64,000 bases of DNA from Albifimbria verrucaria (Eukaryota; Ascomycota; Sordariomycetes; Hypocreales; Stachybotryaceae): contig JAHREC010000049.1 of the NCBI GenBank assembly GCA_020081605.1, positions 124,001-188,000 on the forward strand. Reading direction: 5' to 3'. Every line of letters starts with the position of its first letter. Position 1 is the first letter of the stretch. Positions 23,219 through 34,073 of the stretch are shown here, in pieces. The translations under genes and the position numbers were made by a program. The notes beneath the pieces are model-generated. The model made no database searches and had not been told where the DNA came from. It was given only the letters and a program-made list of their open reading frames with translations.

Positions 23219-24677
23219 TCTACGAATATCCGAGCCCAACTTGGGATGCGTTGATCACATGACGCCGGATGTGGTCTTGGAGCAGGATTTCTCAATGGTT
23301 TTAATATAGAATCCTCAACATGTTATAAGCTTGGCTTAATGCGTGATGGGCCCCAGTTGAAGTCAGCAGAGCTTCGCAAAGATTTTATCAATTTTGTTAC
23401 AAAGCAACTGAGCTATCAGAAAATTAGAGGAAATGCTACAGTTCATTATGAAAGGCTTGTCCTGAATAAGCAATCTCGTAGGTTAACCGAAAGGCCGTCT
23501 TGGGGATAACATAATGGCACATCATCAATGATTAGTTATATTGACTCTTCCAAGGTTAATGACAGCAATGCTCAGCGGAAATAGAACCCAAAGCCTCCTA
23601 ACAACCATTATGTCCGGAGCAGCCTATTATTATTCTGTATTCTTCGTTATGGTATTGGCTGGGTTCGTAACACATATCTCGGATATTCTGTCGGATCCCG
23701 CGTCCACCACGGTCGTCCCTGGTCAATTGTTGGAGCCATGCGCCACTCTGTGCTGGGAGGACACTACAGTACCGAAACGGGAAAAGTATAAAGAATATAA
23801 GGAACACTTGGGAGGCAAAGATGACACCGACGATTATGACGAGAATAATGATGACTATGATGATAATACCAGCGATACCGGCGATGCCACCGACATCCCA
23901 TATTGCTCTAGCTTTAGCTTCTCACCGGACAGCCGCTCTCTCTCTAGGTTCTGTAGCGGCAGTCGGCTTTTGTCTGGATGCGCACAATAAAATCTTCGCC
24001 GTTGTCCTCGACCAGTAACGGCTGCCAGCCACAGGCCACCGTACTCGCTGACGGCTTCGCAGTCCCAGGTCAGGATAGTCTTTGGGCCCATGTGCTCTCC
24101 CGAGTACCTATATCGGAGGACACTGACGGACAATATCTGTTGCATACCGAGATTGGTGTCTAGGTGCTACCATCGTCCCCAACAGACAATAAAGCCGAGA
24201 GAATCGGCCTGTAATCCTCGATGCACCACCCCGGCAGTGTTATCTATACCTCTGCCCCAATGGCCATCCTCGGGTAGAAGATGGGGCCAAGAGGCTGAAA
24301 AAGCCAAGGATAGAAATCAATCTTATCCTTGGACGAATTCGAAAGAGCCAGGACTTGGCAACTGCAAATATCGGCTGTCGGGAGAAAACGCACATATTGT
24401 TACCAAAAGCAAGCTAGGCGACGACTTGATTTTGAAGAATACCTATAGCTCATAGAGGTGACATAGCAAGGATTGGAAAGGCTTCTAGTCACTACAGATT
24501 GAAGATTGCCACCAAGAAAAGTGAAGAGGCCAAGTATAAGTTTGATTGAGAGTTGTTTGCTAGGTTGAGTATAATTGCACCTTTTTCTAAGAATCCAAGG
24601 TTAGGAGCTGTCCTTCAATACATCAACTGACCAGGTGGTTGCCTTGGCTAAGTTCAGGAATACGATCCGCAATATAT
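23219..24677. other. interval without supported gene
   Basis: A plus-strand frame at 23541-23990 has an acidic repeat-like stretch (DDYDENNDDYDDNTSD) but overlaps equally long frames on the other strand. None has a recognisable domain, so no gene is called. Confidence 0.35.
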
Positions 24678-26583
24678 CTATCTATCCTTGGTTCTCGTAT
24701 GTACATCTATATTAATGGTTTCACCGTGAGTTGATTCGCCCTCGAATACATCGTCAGGACGGACTGCCGAAGAGATAAATGTTTTGCTCGCCGGAAACAC
24801 CAGGGACAAGGCAGTGTATACAAAGGCCCCACCGAAGAAGCCCAAAAGCCAGCCGAACTGGTATGGGTATACGCCAACCCCCACATCAATATCGTTGTTG
24901 ATTCCATGAATGAAGCCTGGCATACTGGGTGCAATAGCAATCAAGAATGCTACGATTGCTCTCCAATTCACGCCAAGCGGATAGCCATAGATTCCATGGG
25001 GTTTGTAGAGTTCGGTAATGTCGTACTTTGCCCTATGGATCACCCAGAAGTCAAAGAGCATGATGGCGGCGATGGGACCAAGAAAGATGGCATACGAAGC
25101 CATAAAGTTCAGGAAGCTACTGGCCGACCTGAGAATCTCCCACGGCACTAGACCCCAGCAGAGAATAGCACAAATAAGCTGGCCACGACGGATGTTGATG
25201 AATTGGGAGCCAACGCCATCAAGTCATTGGCGGCGGATAGACTGTTGGCGCTTATATTAACACCTAGAGCCGCGAGAGCAAATGAGAAGCCGGCAAAAAG
25301 CGCCCGGCTCGGCTCTCCCAATGCGATACCAACGCCATGGGGTCCCACTCGATAGTACCGTAATGATAGCCTCCGGCAGAAGAAGAGGCGATACCAATGA
25401 ATGAGATGAAGGTGAAGATGATGGGAAGCATCGGCACATACATGGCTTGCCACTTGGCTGAGACTCTTGAATACCGAGAAAAGTCAGCCTGGTTGACTGA
25501 AAGAGTAGCGTAGTTGCCAGTAACGGAGGTCATCGATGCCAAGAAGGCCCAGCTATAAGCGGATCCAGATACAGTGGGCGATTGTTGGAAGAGATCGCCA
25601 TTTTTGGTGGACGCTAATGCCCAGATCATAATGGCGAGCCAAGCGACAGGCACGACGGCTGACTTGAGCATGAACAGATATCGTAGCTGGTTGGGATGCA
25701 TAAAGAGAAAAGGAGCTGGACGAGCCAGAAGAGAAAGAAGGAGATCATGGTGGCATCGTCGATACCGTGAGTGGCAGGTATGTGATTCTTCAATGTGAGG
25801 AACGACGGCCAGATTGCCCCCAGCATGACGCGCACTGTGTTGGCCCCGTTCATTGTCTGGATGGCGAACCAGAAGATGGCCAAGATGCCTCGGGAAACGA
25901 TCGGAACATAAGATCCCCAGAATCCCCAACTGGCGCGGGAGATGATGGGAAATGGTATATGGTACAGAACCCCGATTGCGCCGTTGAATGCAATCTGCGA
26001 GCGATCGAGCGAGAAGAAGAACTGTCAGCAGGGCCTACGATAGATCATCTCGCAGGTCATCTCACCACTATCGAGATCATGAAGAAACTTGTGGCGACGA
26101 TGCCCAAGCTTTCACGCCAAGTTAAGCCGACGGCGATGATACTAGCGGCGAATTGCCAGGTGGCAGCGTTGAAGGCGTCTGATATCCAGTAGCTGATCAG
26201 TGCTACGAGGCCCCATTTGCGATTCTCGACAGGTACGGGGTCAAGATCAAGGTTTGTCCTGTGTTTCGCGAGGGCAGGCGTTAGTTTAACCGAAAGTCCG
26301 ACCAAGTAAAGGTCAAGGGGTAAACACATGAGTGAGAAAAGGCAATGGGCTAGAAGGACTGGGTATTTGCTAGATGCTGCAAACATGTGGCAGGTGGATG
26401 AATGCAATGTGAGCTACCATGCCGAAACAGCATCCACGGGGCGAGAACAGGCTATAAGGCAATTGTGTAACCAGAAGTAGCCAATCTTCAAACTCACCAC
26501 CGTCCGCTTCCGTCTGCAAAAACAGACTTCGGCTGCTCAACCCGTAGTCGAGGCCTGCTAACTTTGGGCATGGTGAAATTCAT
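24678..26583 (-). CDS. NCS1-family nucleobase/allantoin-type permease
   Basis: Three exons: 26498-26583, 26066-26258 and 24678-25994, with introns of 239 and 71 bp; about 530 aa. Exon 1 starts MNFTMPKVSRPRLRVEQPKS and joins in phase to RWTNLDLDPVPVENRKWG, a conserved NCS1 N-terminal motif. The family features continue: SYWISDAFNAATWQFAASII, PFPIISRASWGFWGSYVPI, ANTVRVMLGAIWPSF, NYATLSVNQADFSRYS, FAALGVNISANSLSAANDL-like segment and the helix-rich C-terminus FLGPIAAIMLFDFWV. Members are cation symporters for uracil, uridine, allantoin or related compounds; specificity cannot be read from sequence. The frame shifts at 25702-25704, 25295-25299 and 25201-25202 all fit one lost base. Confidence 0.85.
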
Positions 26584-27546
26584 GGTTGTCAATATAGAGG
26601 CTGTGTCTGTCTCGGTGTGTCACAGGAAGTGCCAATGTAAACGCAGAAGCACAATCCATCAACCGAAGTAAGTGTGATGAGAGGAAGAGAGGGAAACAAG
26701 GTGCGCGAGGCTCCGGGCAATCCCTGGAATGCACAACGACCGGTATCTGATACCGGTACCCTTGTCTGATTGTTATCTTTCATACCATGCAGAGTACCAG
26801 GGTAATGATAAGCGCACGCGGGGTTTGAAGCTTATCGAGGCTGTTCTGGAGCTTGGACGGCGCTAAGCCTGGCAGTGGCTGTGACAGGACTCTGGCTAAA
26901 GCTTCACAATACTCGCTTGCCCCCATAATCGAATTTATTGCACCCAATCATAGTCAGTTACATGAACGGCAACCCTGGTTAAGGGCATATACCTTAGGCC
27001 AACGAGGCATAAGTAAAATGTGGCTTTACCAGAAGAAGGATAAATTAGAAGAGATAAAGGGCTGAGATCGACGGGAGCGCTCTCCTTAGGAACTGTTGGA
27101 ACGGGCATGAGTACATAGAAAGACAGTTCTGCATATTACACCTAGGTAGTAGTAGTTGGAACTAGTCAACTATCAACAATAGACAGACATCGATGTTACC
27201 TCAACAAATTCCAAGTTACAGTCTCATACACTAGTAATACCTTGGACGTTTGCTTTAAATTTAATAATCCTGTGCTACTGCACGATGAACCACTCTTATG
27301 GCCTACCCTGCACCCTACCCTGAGCATATGTATCACGACCGTCACAATATCAAAAACGAAAGACAGAATTGAAGAAAAAATTCCACGCACCTCATCTGGG
27401 GTGATTCTGACATCGTAACTAGAATCTTCATGCCTGACAGCAGCAGCCTTCAGTCGTCTCAGCCTGGGTGCCGACGGTTTTCACCAAAAGTGGAATCCAT
27501 TGATGGTCCACCAGAAATTGAAGAACCGCTTCTCGAGCCTCCTAAT
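26584..27546. other. intergenic, no gene seen
   Basis: Upstream region of the permease and the 3' flank of the NOD-like receptor. Short frames only. Confidence 0.4.
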
Positions 27547-30500
27547 CTAGACTTGAGCCAAGATATCGACATCATCATCCTTCCATCTCATCTTAAGCTG
27601 CTCCCACCAGTCTTGCTTGATCCACATTTTCCCTTCATCCCATCCCAATACTTCAGTTTGTGCTTCAGATGATATTGGCCATATCTGCCGGAAAATATGA
27701 TCGGGTGAGCATGGCTTGCCATCTCCTTCTGTTCTCACCTCAAGTAAACACCCTTCACACCAATCTCGGTCAAGGCAAATCTGACAACTCCACATCTCGG
27801 TACAAACTGTAACATCAGGCTTGCAGCGTTCGCCCGCTCCATCACAGCGAGGCGATATGTCGCCAACATCGAAGAAAATGCTCCCTTCTCTGGCTTAGCA
27901 TCGGCTAAAGCACTCAGTCCACAAGCAAGTGAGGCCGATCCAAGTAGCACAGCGTACAACGTGGTTGCTACTTTTGATTCAAGCACGTCAAGAATACGAG
28001 CAAGTGTCAACAGTCGCGCTTGATGAGACCGTTTACTTTCCTTCCAAGGTTCTTCAAGGGTTGTGATTTGCTCAGTCACCCAGGAGCAGCGGCCTGTCGA
28101 AGCTGGGTTGAATTCCGAGGTGACATGCTGAACTTGTTGTAAGCATGTATCAAGTAAACACCTGGCAGTAGGGCGCATAGGCGTTCGAAACTGGTGGAAG
28201 TGCTATGGACTCCCTGCAGAGAGGAATCTGAGAGCTTTTCCAGCTCTGACAACTTGACGAGCCTGTCCGATGCCGCCGAAGCCGAGAGAACCCTGTCTAA
28301 ATATAGCCTTGACTTATATGCAATTGACCAACCTTTATATTTATCGCTCTTGATTGATGAGGTTAGCGTGGAAGAAATCAAGTCTAGAGCGTGGGCGAAT
28401 ATGTCCGATTCAGAGCTGTAAGGCAGCAGTGCTCCAATCTCAAATAAGCCCTGGGCTTGGTTGAGGGCATCCTGATTCCCTTTTTCTCAAGCAAAAGAAG
28501 CTCGATGGTATCAGCCAAAAGCTGGACATCAGTCAGGCTGCCTCGTTTCGACAAACTTCCGAGGATGACAGCAAACTCCGGAAAATGGAATATTAGATGA
28601 GCCACTGCTCTTGAATGGTCCTTTGGCGAATGTGCTTCGAGAATCTCGTCAAGCACCCTCTCAATGGAGACCTCATCATTGCCGACTGCACTCACATAAC
28701 TTATGAGATGGTCGTCCAGCAACCCCCTCGAAGTAAGCCATGCCACTTCCGGAAGAAGTCCACATAGACTATGAGCCATGACTTGGTAAGCCACAGCTTT
28801 GTAGTAGTTTCTGCTGGGCTCAGCGGTGTACGCGTAGGCTACAAATTCTTGAGCTCGCCAATTTTCTGGGTCCAGCTCTACGGCCTTTTCAAAATGATGA
28901 AGACTTTTCGAAGACTTCCCAATGTAGCTCAGAAATAGTCCGAGGAAGAAATGGCCCATAGAACCCAGAGGCCTGCCGATGCTTGATGCGATGTGTTCGA
29001 TGCCATATGGCCCAAATTGTTGCAGTAGGCTTCTAGTGTGCGGATGCTTTAGATTTGTCGGAGTCCCAGAATCTATCTTTTATTGCTATGTGAGTTAAGG
29101 AATTTGCGGGTAGTAGATGTATTTCACTTACCAACGTGATCCAGCCGGCAGTGAGGCAGAACTCCCAGGGATTGTCATGTATCATAGTTGCATCACCGTA
29201 GCCAGGCCTTTCGAGCCACAGCGTGGCTGAAGCTTTCACCAAGCAACGCAACAGCTCGGCATACGAACTTGACGCAATCTTGCACCAGCTTCTGACTGAG
29301 CGGTCCTGATCATGGCTCAACCACGAAGCTTGTTCATACGTACCAAGCCATTTCTGCACAACCCGTAGGTTTTCTTCCGTCGCCACCCATGTTTCCCAGA
29401 AGGCCTTGTGATCCCACAACTCGTAATACTTGATGCCCTCATTAGAGCCATTACCTGGCTTGTCCAAAACTTTGAGGAGGGTCACGTCAAACCCGTGGAT
29501 TGCTCTGATGAGAGACTCTGCGCCCCTGTCCGTCCCAAAGAGCCAATGTAAGTGCTCAAGGAGATCTCGTCTTTCGTGTTGAGTCATGAGACCTTCCTGT
29601 GTCATTGCCTCTTTGAGGTGGAATGCAATATTTCGTAGCGGATATTCGGCCAAAAGGTCCATTCAAGACTCGCTGGAAGAGTGGCTCGTAGGATTTTCAA
29701 ACAGTTGAGTGACATCTGAATTTCTGCGGTTTCAGCGACAGGTAGTAAAGAGATTCCACTCTGTTGACCCTCTTTCCTGATACCTTCCAAGATAAGCTGA
29801 TGGGAAAAGGGCAACGGTGTCTTGATTTGGGCTTCCGTCAGAACGGTGTCAAACTCCCACGAGAATGTCTTGGCTCTCTGCTGGAGCCCACTCAGCTTCC
29901 TATCCGCAACTTGCATTTTGCTCAGGTCGAATTCCAAGTCGTCAAAGTCTGATACTTGATCTTCCATTTCCTCATGTGTGTCAAAGTCGAGTTCAAGAAG
30001 TGAGTGTTGCGGAATTTCATACTGTCCATGTTGCAGCTCTTCTTCCGTCCCTTCCTCTTCAGCGTCCTCGACAAGCTTCAAATCAAAGACTGAGCCAAGC
30101 TTCTTTGTAAGGTAGTACCACAAAGTCATTCCAGTATACCCGTTCGTGGCATTAATTAATACGTCTAACTCGCCTGCCAGAACGGTACGGCGCGAATATG
30201 CCGTATGAAGCAAGATGAGACGAATTGTCTCTTTGTTCCGGCTCACCCTCTCGTCGTTCTCAAGACGACTGAACAAGCGCCCAATCATGTGGTGAAGCCC
30301 AAGTGGTGGCTTATTTAGCGCTTCTTTGACAGCATCCATGCTCTCAGCAAACTCCACTTGATCAAGGAGTAACTTGGCGAACAAAAATACTCCCTGAGCC
30401 ACCCTAATAATGGTCTTTCCCCAGATTGACCCTGCTTCCCATGCAACCTGATCTCCTCGTATCCTTCGGAGCTGTTTGAACAACCACATGTTGTTGATTC

Positions 30501-32295
30501 TCTCAAGGACGTATCTTTGAATGTCCATGCTGCTTTTTGACTGAGCTACCTCGATTCTTTGCCGAAGGCAGTTGGAATCTAAACTCACTTGTCCTGAGTC
30601 CTCGAGGTGCATCATTTCCTTTCGACCAAGAATGATGAATCGGAGGGAGCTGCTTGTAGATTCCCTCCCATTACCCGCCAAGAGTTTCAATAACGTGCCA
30701 CGAGACTCATCTGCCTCGTCAAATCCATCAAGAATCATGATTGCAGGTCTTTCCGTTTGGTGAGAATGATAATAATTAAGAAATAGGATCCTCCATGTCT
30801 CTTCAGCGTCAGTCAGCGAGGGATCTTCCGCGATTACGCCATGGATGTGTTTGCGGTAGTTTTTGTCCTGGCTTTGAAGTTGCCAGGCAAGGGTTTTGAG
30901 AACGATATTTACATCTCGAAGTTCGGCGTCGTCTTCTTTCATGAAGAAGTAAGCCACTGGGATGCGTTCTGATGCTCTCTCAGCTCCTTGGCTTCGAGTT
31001 TGAAATTCTCTGATCAAAGATGTCGCTATAAACGATTTCCCTAGGCCGGCATCTCCCACAAGCCAAAGTAACTGGATTTGGGCTTTCTCCCACTTCTGAA
31101 AAAGTGGCTCTGCTCGGAGCCAAGACTTGTTTTTATTTTAGCCAATATGCACAAAGGAACGCTGTACTTGACAGGCTGTGGTTCGTACCGCAGTATCGCT
31201 GATCAAGTCGACTTTGTTCCTGTCAAAGATGTGCTTGACGTTTTTATGTGCTGAAGTCTCTGCGATTAAGAGCTCCTGCACACGGGCCGTGATTTCCGTC
31301 AACTTGGAGCCTAGAAACAAAGTTATGTATCTCAAACATTGAAGATAGGGGGCGAGGGGTGGGGTGGGAATGCTCACGTTCTTGATCTCTCTTGATTTGG
31401 TATATGTGTTCCTGGGTTTTCTGGCTATTGACATAGGTCGCATCTCCAATCAGGCTCCCAAGTAGCACCAAAGATTTCTCCAGATCTTGCAGGAGTTGCG
31501 AGGTGGTTTCATCTTTGCCCCAGAAAAAGGTGCGCAGGCCATGTTCTATCTTCAAGTTAACAAATGTATGCGAAACCCTGGCGCCATTCTTCGACATACT
31601 AGATCTCTTGCGGCGAATAAGATGTTCAGATCTAGAGGGTTTCAGCAAAATATTACACTTGCCACCATGAACAAGGGTTATGTCTGACCTTCCAAATATC
31701 TTCAACACGCTGCATCGTATATTTACATTAGTGCATAATTAGGAGCGGTTCAGGTGCCGGGTTACTAACAGATGTAATATAACAACAATCTGGCCCCCAT
31801 TTGCTTGGTAATCGTATGACCTTGGTAAAAAGCCAGTCTTGACGTAAGGGCGTGGAGTTGACGGAACATTTCCTCAACCTGGTCGTAGCTGTTGCTGACC
31901 TTTTCGCAAGCCTAGTTCATGTTAGCTCTGTTGTCATTTTCATTGGGCTACCCCACTGTCTCGTCATCTGCAAACCTGGAGGATGTTGACCAAAGCTCCC
32001 ATGATTGCGCTCACAGGGACGCTGACTGAGCTCTGAGCAATGGGATCAGAGGCCGTTCGAAGGAGGACTTGAAGCGGGTTGATAAAGATCTTGATACGGG
32101 TCCATAGCTTCGGTTGTCGTTGCCGGAAGTCCGCAAAGTTGCCGCCCCAGTTCTCGATATGCTCCCCAGGTCGTCTGAAGAGGCAATGTCACGTAACTGG
32201 GCTAGCCGGCCGCGCATATGGCTATCCTCTTCGAGTTCCAACTCATACGCGTCGATGGCTGCGGCCCATAGTTCCGCAACATGTTCTCCCTCCAT
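27547..32295 (-). CDS. NOD-like receptor (STAND NTPase): N-terminal Goodbye-like region, NACHT, TPR, Cys-rich tail
   Basis: A large multi-exon gene of roughly 1400-1500 codons. The N-terminus (from 32295) reads AELWAAAIDAYELELEED, like the fungal STAND 'Goodbye' domain. A linker follows with KIEHGLRTFFWGKDET and VQELLIAETSAHKN. The NACHT core begins at about 31075: WLVGDAGLGKSF (Walker A), IMILDGFDEADE (Walker B), RFIILGRKEM. The C-terminal half holds a TPR-like block, HFFLGLFLSYIGKSSKSLHH and FEKAVELDPENWRAQEF, and ends with a putative zinc-binding tail, SCQICLDRDWCEGC. An intron at 29077-29131 is clear; others lie near 31330-31380, 31690-31760 and 31920-31980. Five frame changes (32164-32167, 29662, 28481-28485, 28164, near 27815) fit one lost base each. 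Such receptors trigger incompatibility or defence cell death when the TPR region senses a ligand; that role is inferred. Confidence 0.75.
31099..31140 (-). other. in-frame stop or 42-bp intron before NACHT
   Basis: Just before the Walker A motif the receptor frame contains TAA in the same phase on both sides. The stop sits in a 42-base segment that starts GTACAG and ends ACAAG with a CTAAA branch-like site. Removing it joins TTACQ to SWLRAEPLF in phase. Either it is an unusually short intron or a real nonsense mutation separating the sensor linker from the NACHT domain. Confidence 0.35.
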
Positions 32296-32589
32296 GGTAA
32301 CTCCAGCCTGGATACTGAGAGGATGGTAATCAGAAGTGCCTTGCCATGCCGAAGCGGGGTTAGCAATTTTCTCGTTTTCGAGTCAACATGGGTTGGTAGG
32401 CTGACAAGACCCGCACAGCCTGGTAATAGTCGGAATTTTTCACCCCTACCGCTGCCTGAAATTGCCTTTCTGACAATATGGTAGGGCGTCACATTTTCAG
32501 TCTCCGGAACCCCTCAATCCCGCTTAAGCAATCACGGGTATCGACTTTTACATGCATAGATACTGTGCTGCATTCAGAATCAGCGAGCC

Positions 32590-33158
32590 ATGACAATTCT
32601 CGATTGGGCACAGCCGGAGTTGGAAAAGAACGAGGCGACTAGTAACTCAGACACAACCTCTGGAGTTCAAGTGCTGGCGGCGACGTTCGGGGCCTTATAG
32701 TTACGGAAAAGATTCGCGAACTATGTACCGAGGATGGCACTATGGAAATCGAAATGGGTCGGATGGTGTATTTCTTGGCACCAGATCCATTTGGAGGTCA
32801 CGAGAAGACGCTCACTGTGCTTTATAAGTTGGAGGGCGAAGACACCATCTATCTGCTAAACGCACCTGAAACGTCGTCTGGTCGCATTTGCATTTCTCGT
32901 ACAGGAAGCCCGAGTATGACTATTCAGCGACTGGATACATCTTTCAAGCGAGCGCCCTTCTCAGATGTCGAGATTATAGCCGCAGTATGGGGTCTTAAAA
33001 GAGTCAAGACACCATCAGTTCTGCTCCGTTTGGCACAATTCTTCTCGGGCAGAGATGGTCAGCACCAAATCCGCATGACGAATGACTTCTGGAAAGAGGA
33101 CACATGGCCCGGAAACATAAGACCTGGACAGTATACTTTAAGTTCACGGGCTCGGTGA
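32590..33158 (+). CDS. unknown protein head-to-head with the NOD-like receptor
   Basis: About 190 codons starting MTILDWAQPELEKNEATSN. The frame changes once at 32695-32696 (TT), again fitting one lost base, so that GVQVLAATFGA continues as VTEKIRELCTEDGTMEIEMG. Later segments include MVYFLAPDPFGGHEKTL, TIYLLNAPETSSGR and RMTNDFWKEDTWPGN. No signal peptide, membrane segment or family I can name; the composition is that of a folded cytosolic protein. Its start codon is about 300 bp from the receptor's start on the opposite strand. Fungal NOD-like receptors are often paired this way with a downstream effector gene, so a functional pair is possible but unproven. Confidence 0.5.
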
Positions 33159-34073
33159 GGGTCCAATGTGTAGCAGGATTGGAAGGCCAGGCTCTAGAAG
33201 TTCCATGGAGTAGGCATATATAAAATTACTTGGATTCAAGCACTCTCCAACCATGCGCCACATCCCGACGTACTGATGGATTGTAGTGGCTTGAATGCAA
33301 GACTCGCACAATGGGCATTTGCTCGAAACCACAATGGAAGCCCCTTATTTGCTGCCGAGGTCCAACACAATACCCGTTCGTACGTGACATACAGCCGTTG
33401 GTTAGCTCATAATTGGCAGTCATGTTCCGTCCTGTTATGGGTTAACCTTCTCGTTATGAATAAAGGGACTCCAGGGGATGATGCCGACACAACTGGTAGT
33501 ACTCTTATTTATTCCAATGCTCCAAACTGATTATTGGTGGTCTACCGGCGTTTCCTGTTGTTTAAATGCCTGAACTTCGGCTAGTAGCCGGTGAAGATGA
33601 TTGGTGTGTTATGATGAGAATCATACAAGAAATACCTACCATATCATAAGGTACTATCGACCGATAAGCGGTGGCGAACGAAATGATGTAATTGGATGCT
33701 GGTATAGAAGAATATCTGGTGGCAGCCCGAATTCATTGTGCATAGGATCAGATATACTAGTCTAATTGATCCCGACTGAAAAACTAAATAAGTGTTAAAA
33801 CCATTGAGCGTATATTGCGTTGCGAATGTGTCATCTGAGCAGAGCCACATAAGAAAGTCCTGTCGAAGATAGGACATAGACTATTATATTGCACTGACAG
33901 GCTTTGCCATTGGTGCCTGAGAGGCGGGCGCAGCAGGAGGACTCAATTCCCTGCTCACCTCGCAAGGTGAAAGACCCTCCAACACATACGGTAGTTAATT
34001 GACATTTAATCGCTCGAACTCTTGCGAGAACGCGACTCGCCTGAATTTTTGCACCAGAAATAATCTTTGAGGC
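33159..34073. other. intergenic, no gene seen
   Basis: Only short frames. Separates the receptor-linked gene from the HET gene. Confidence 0.4.
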
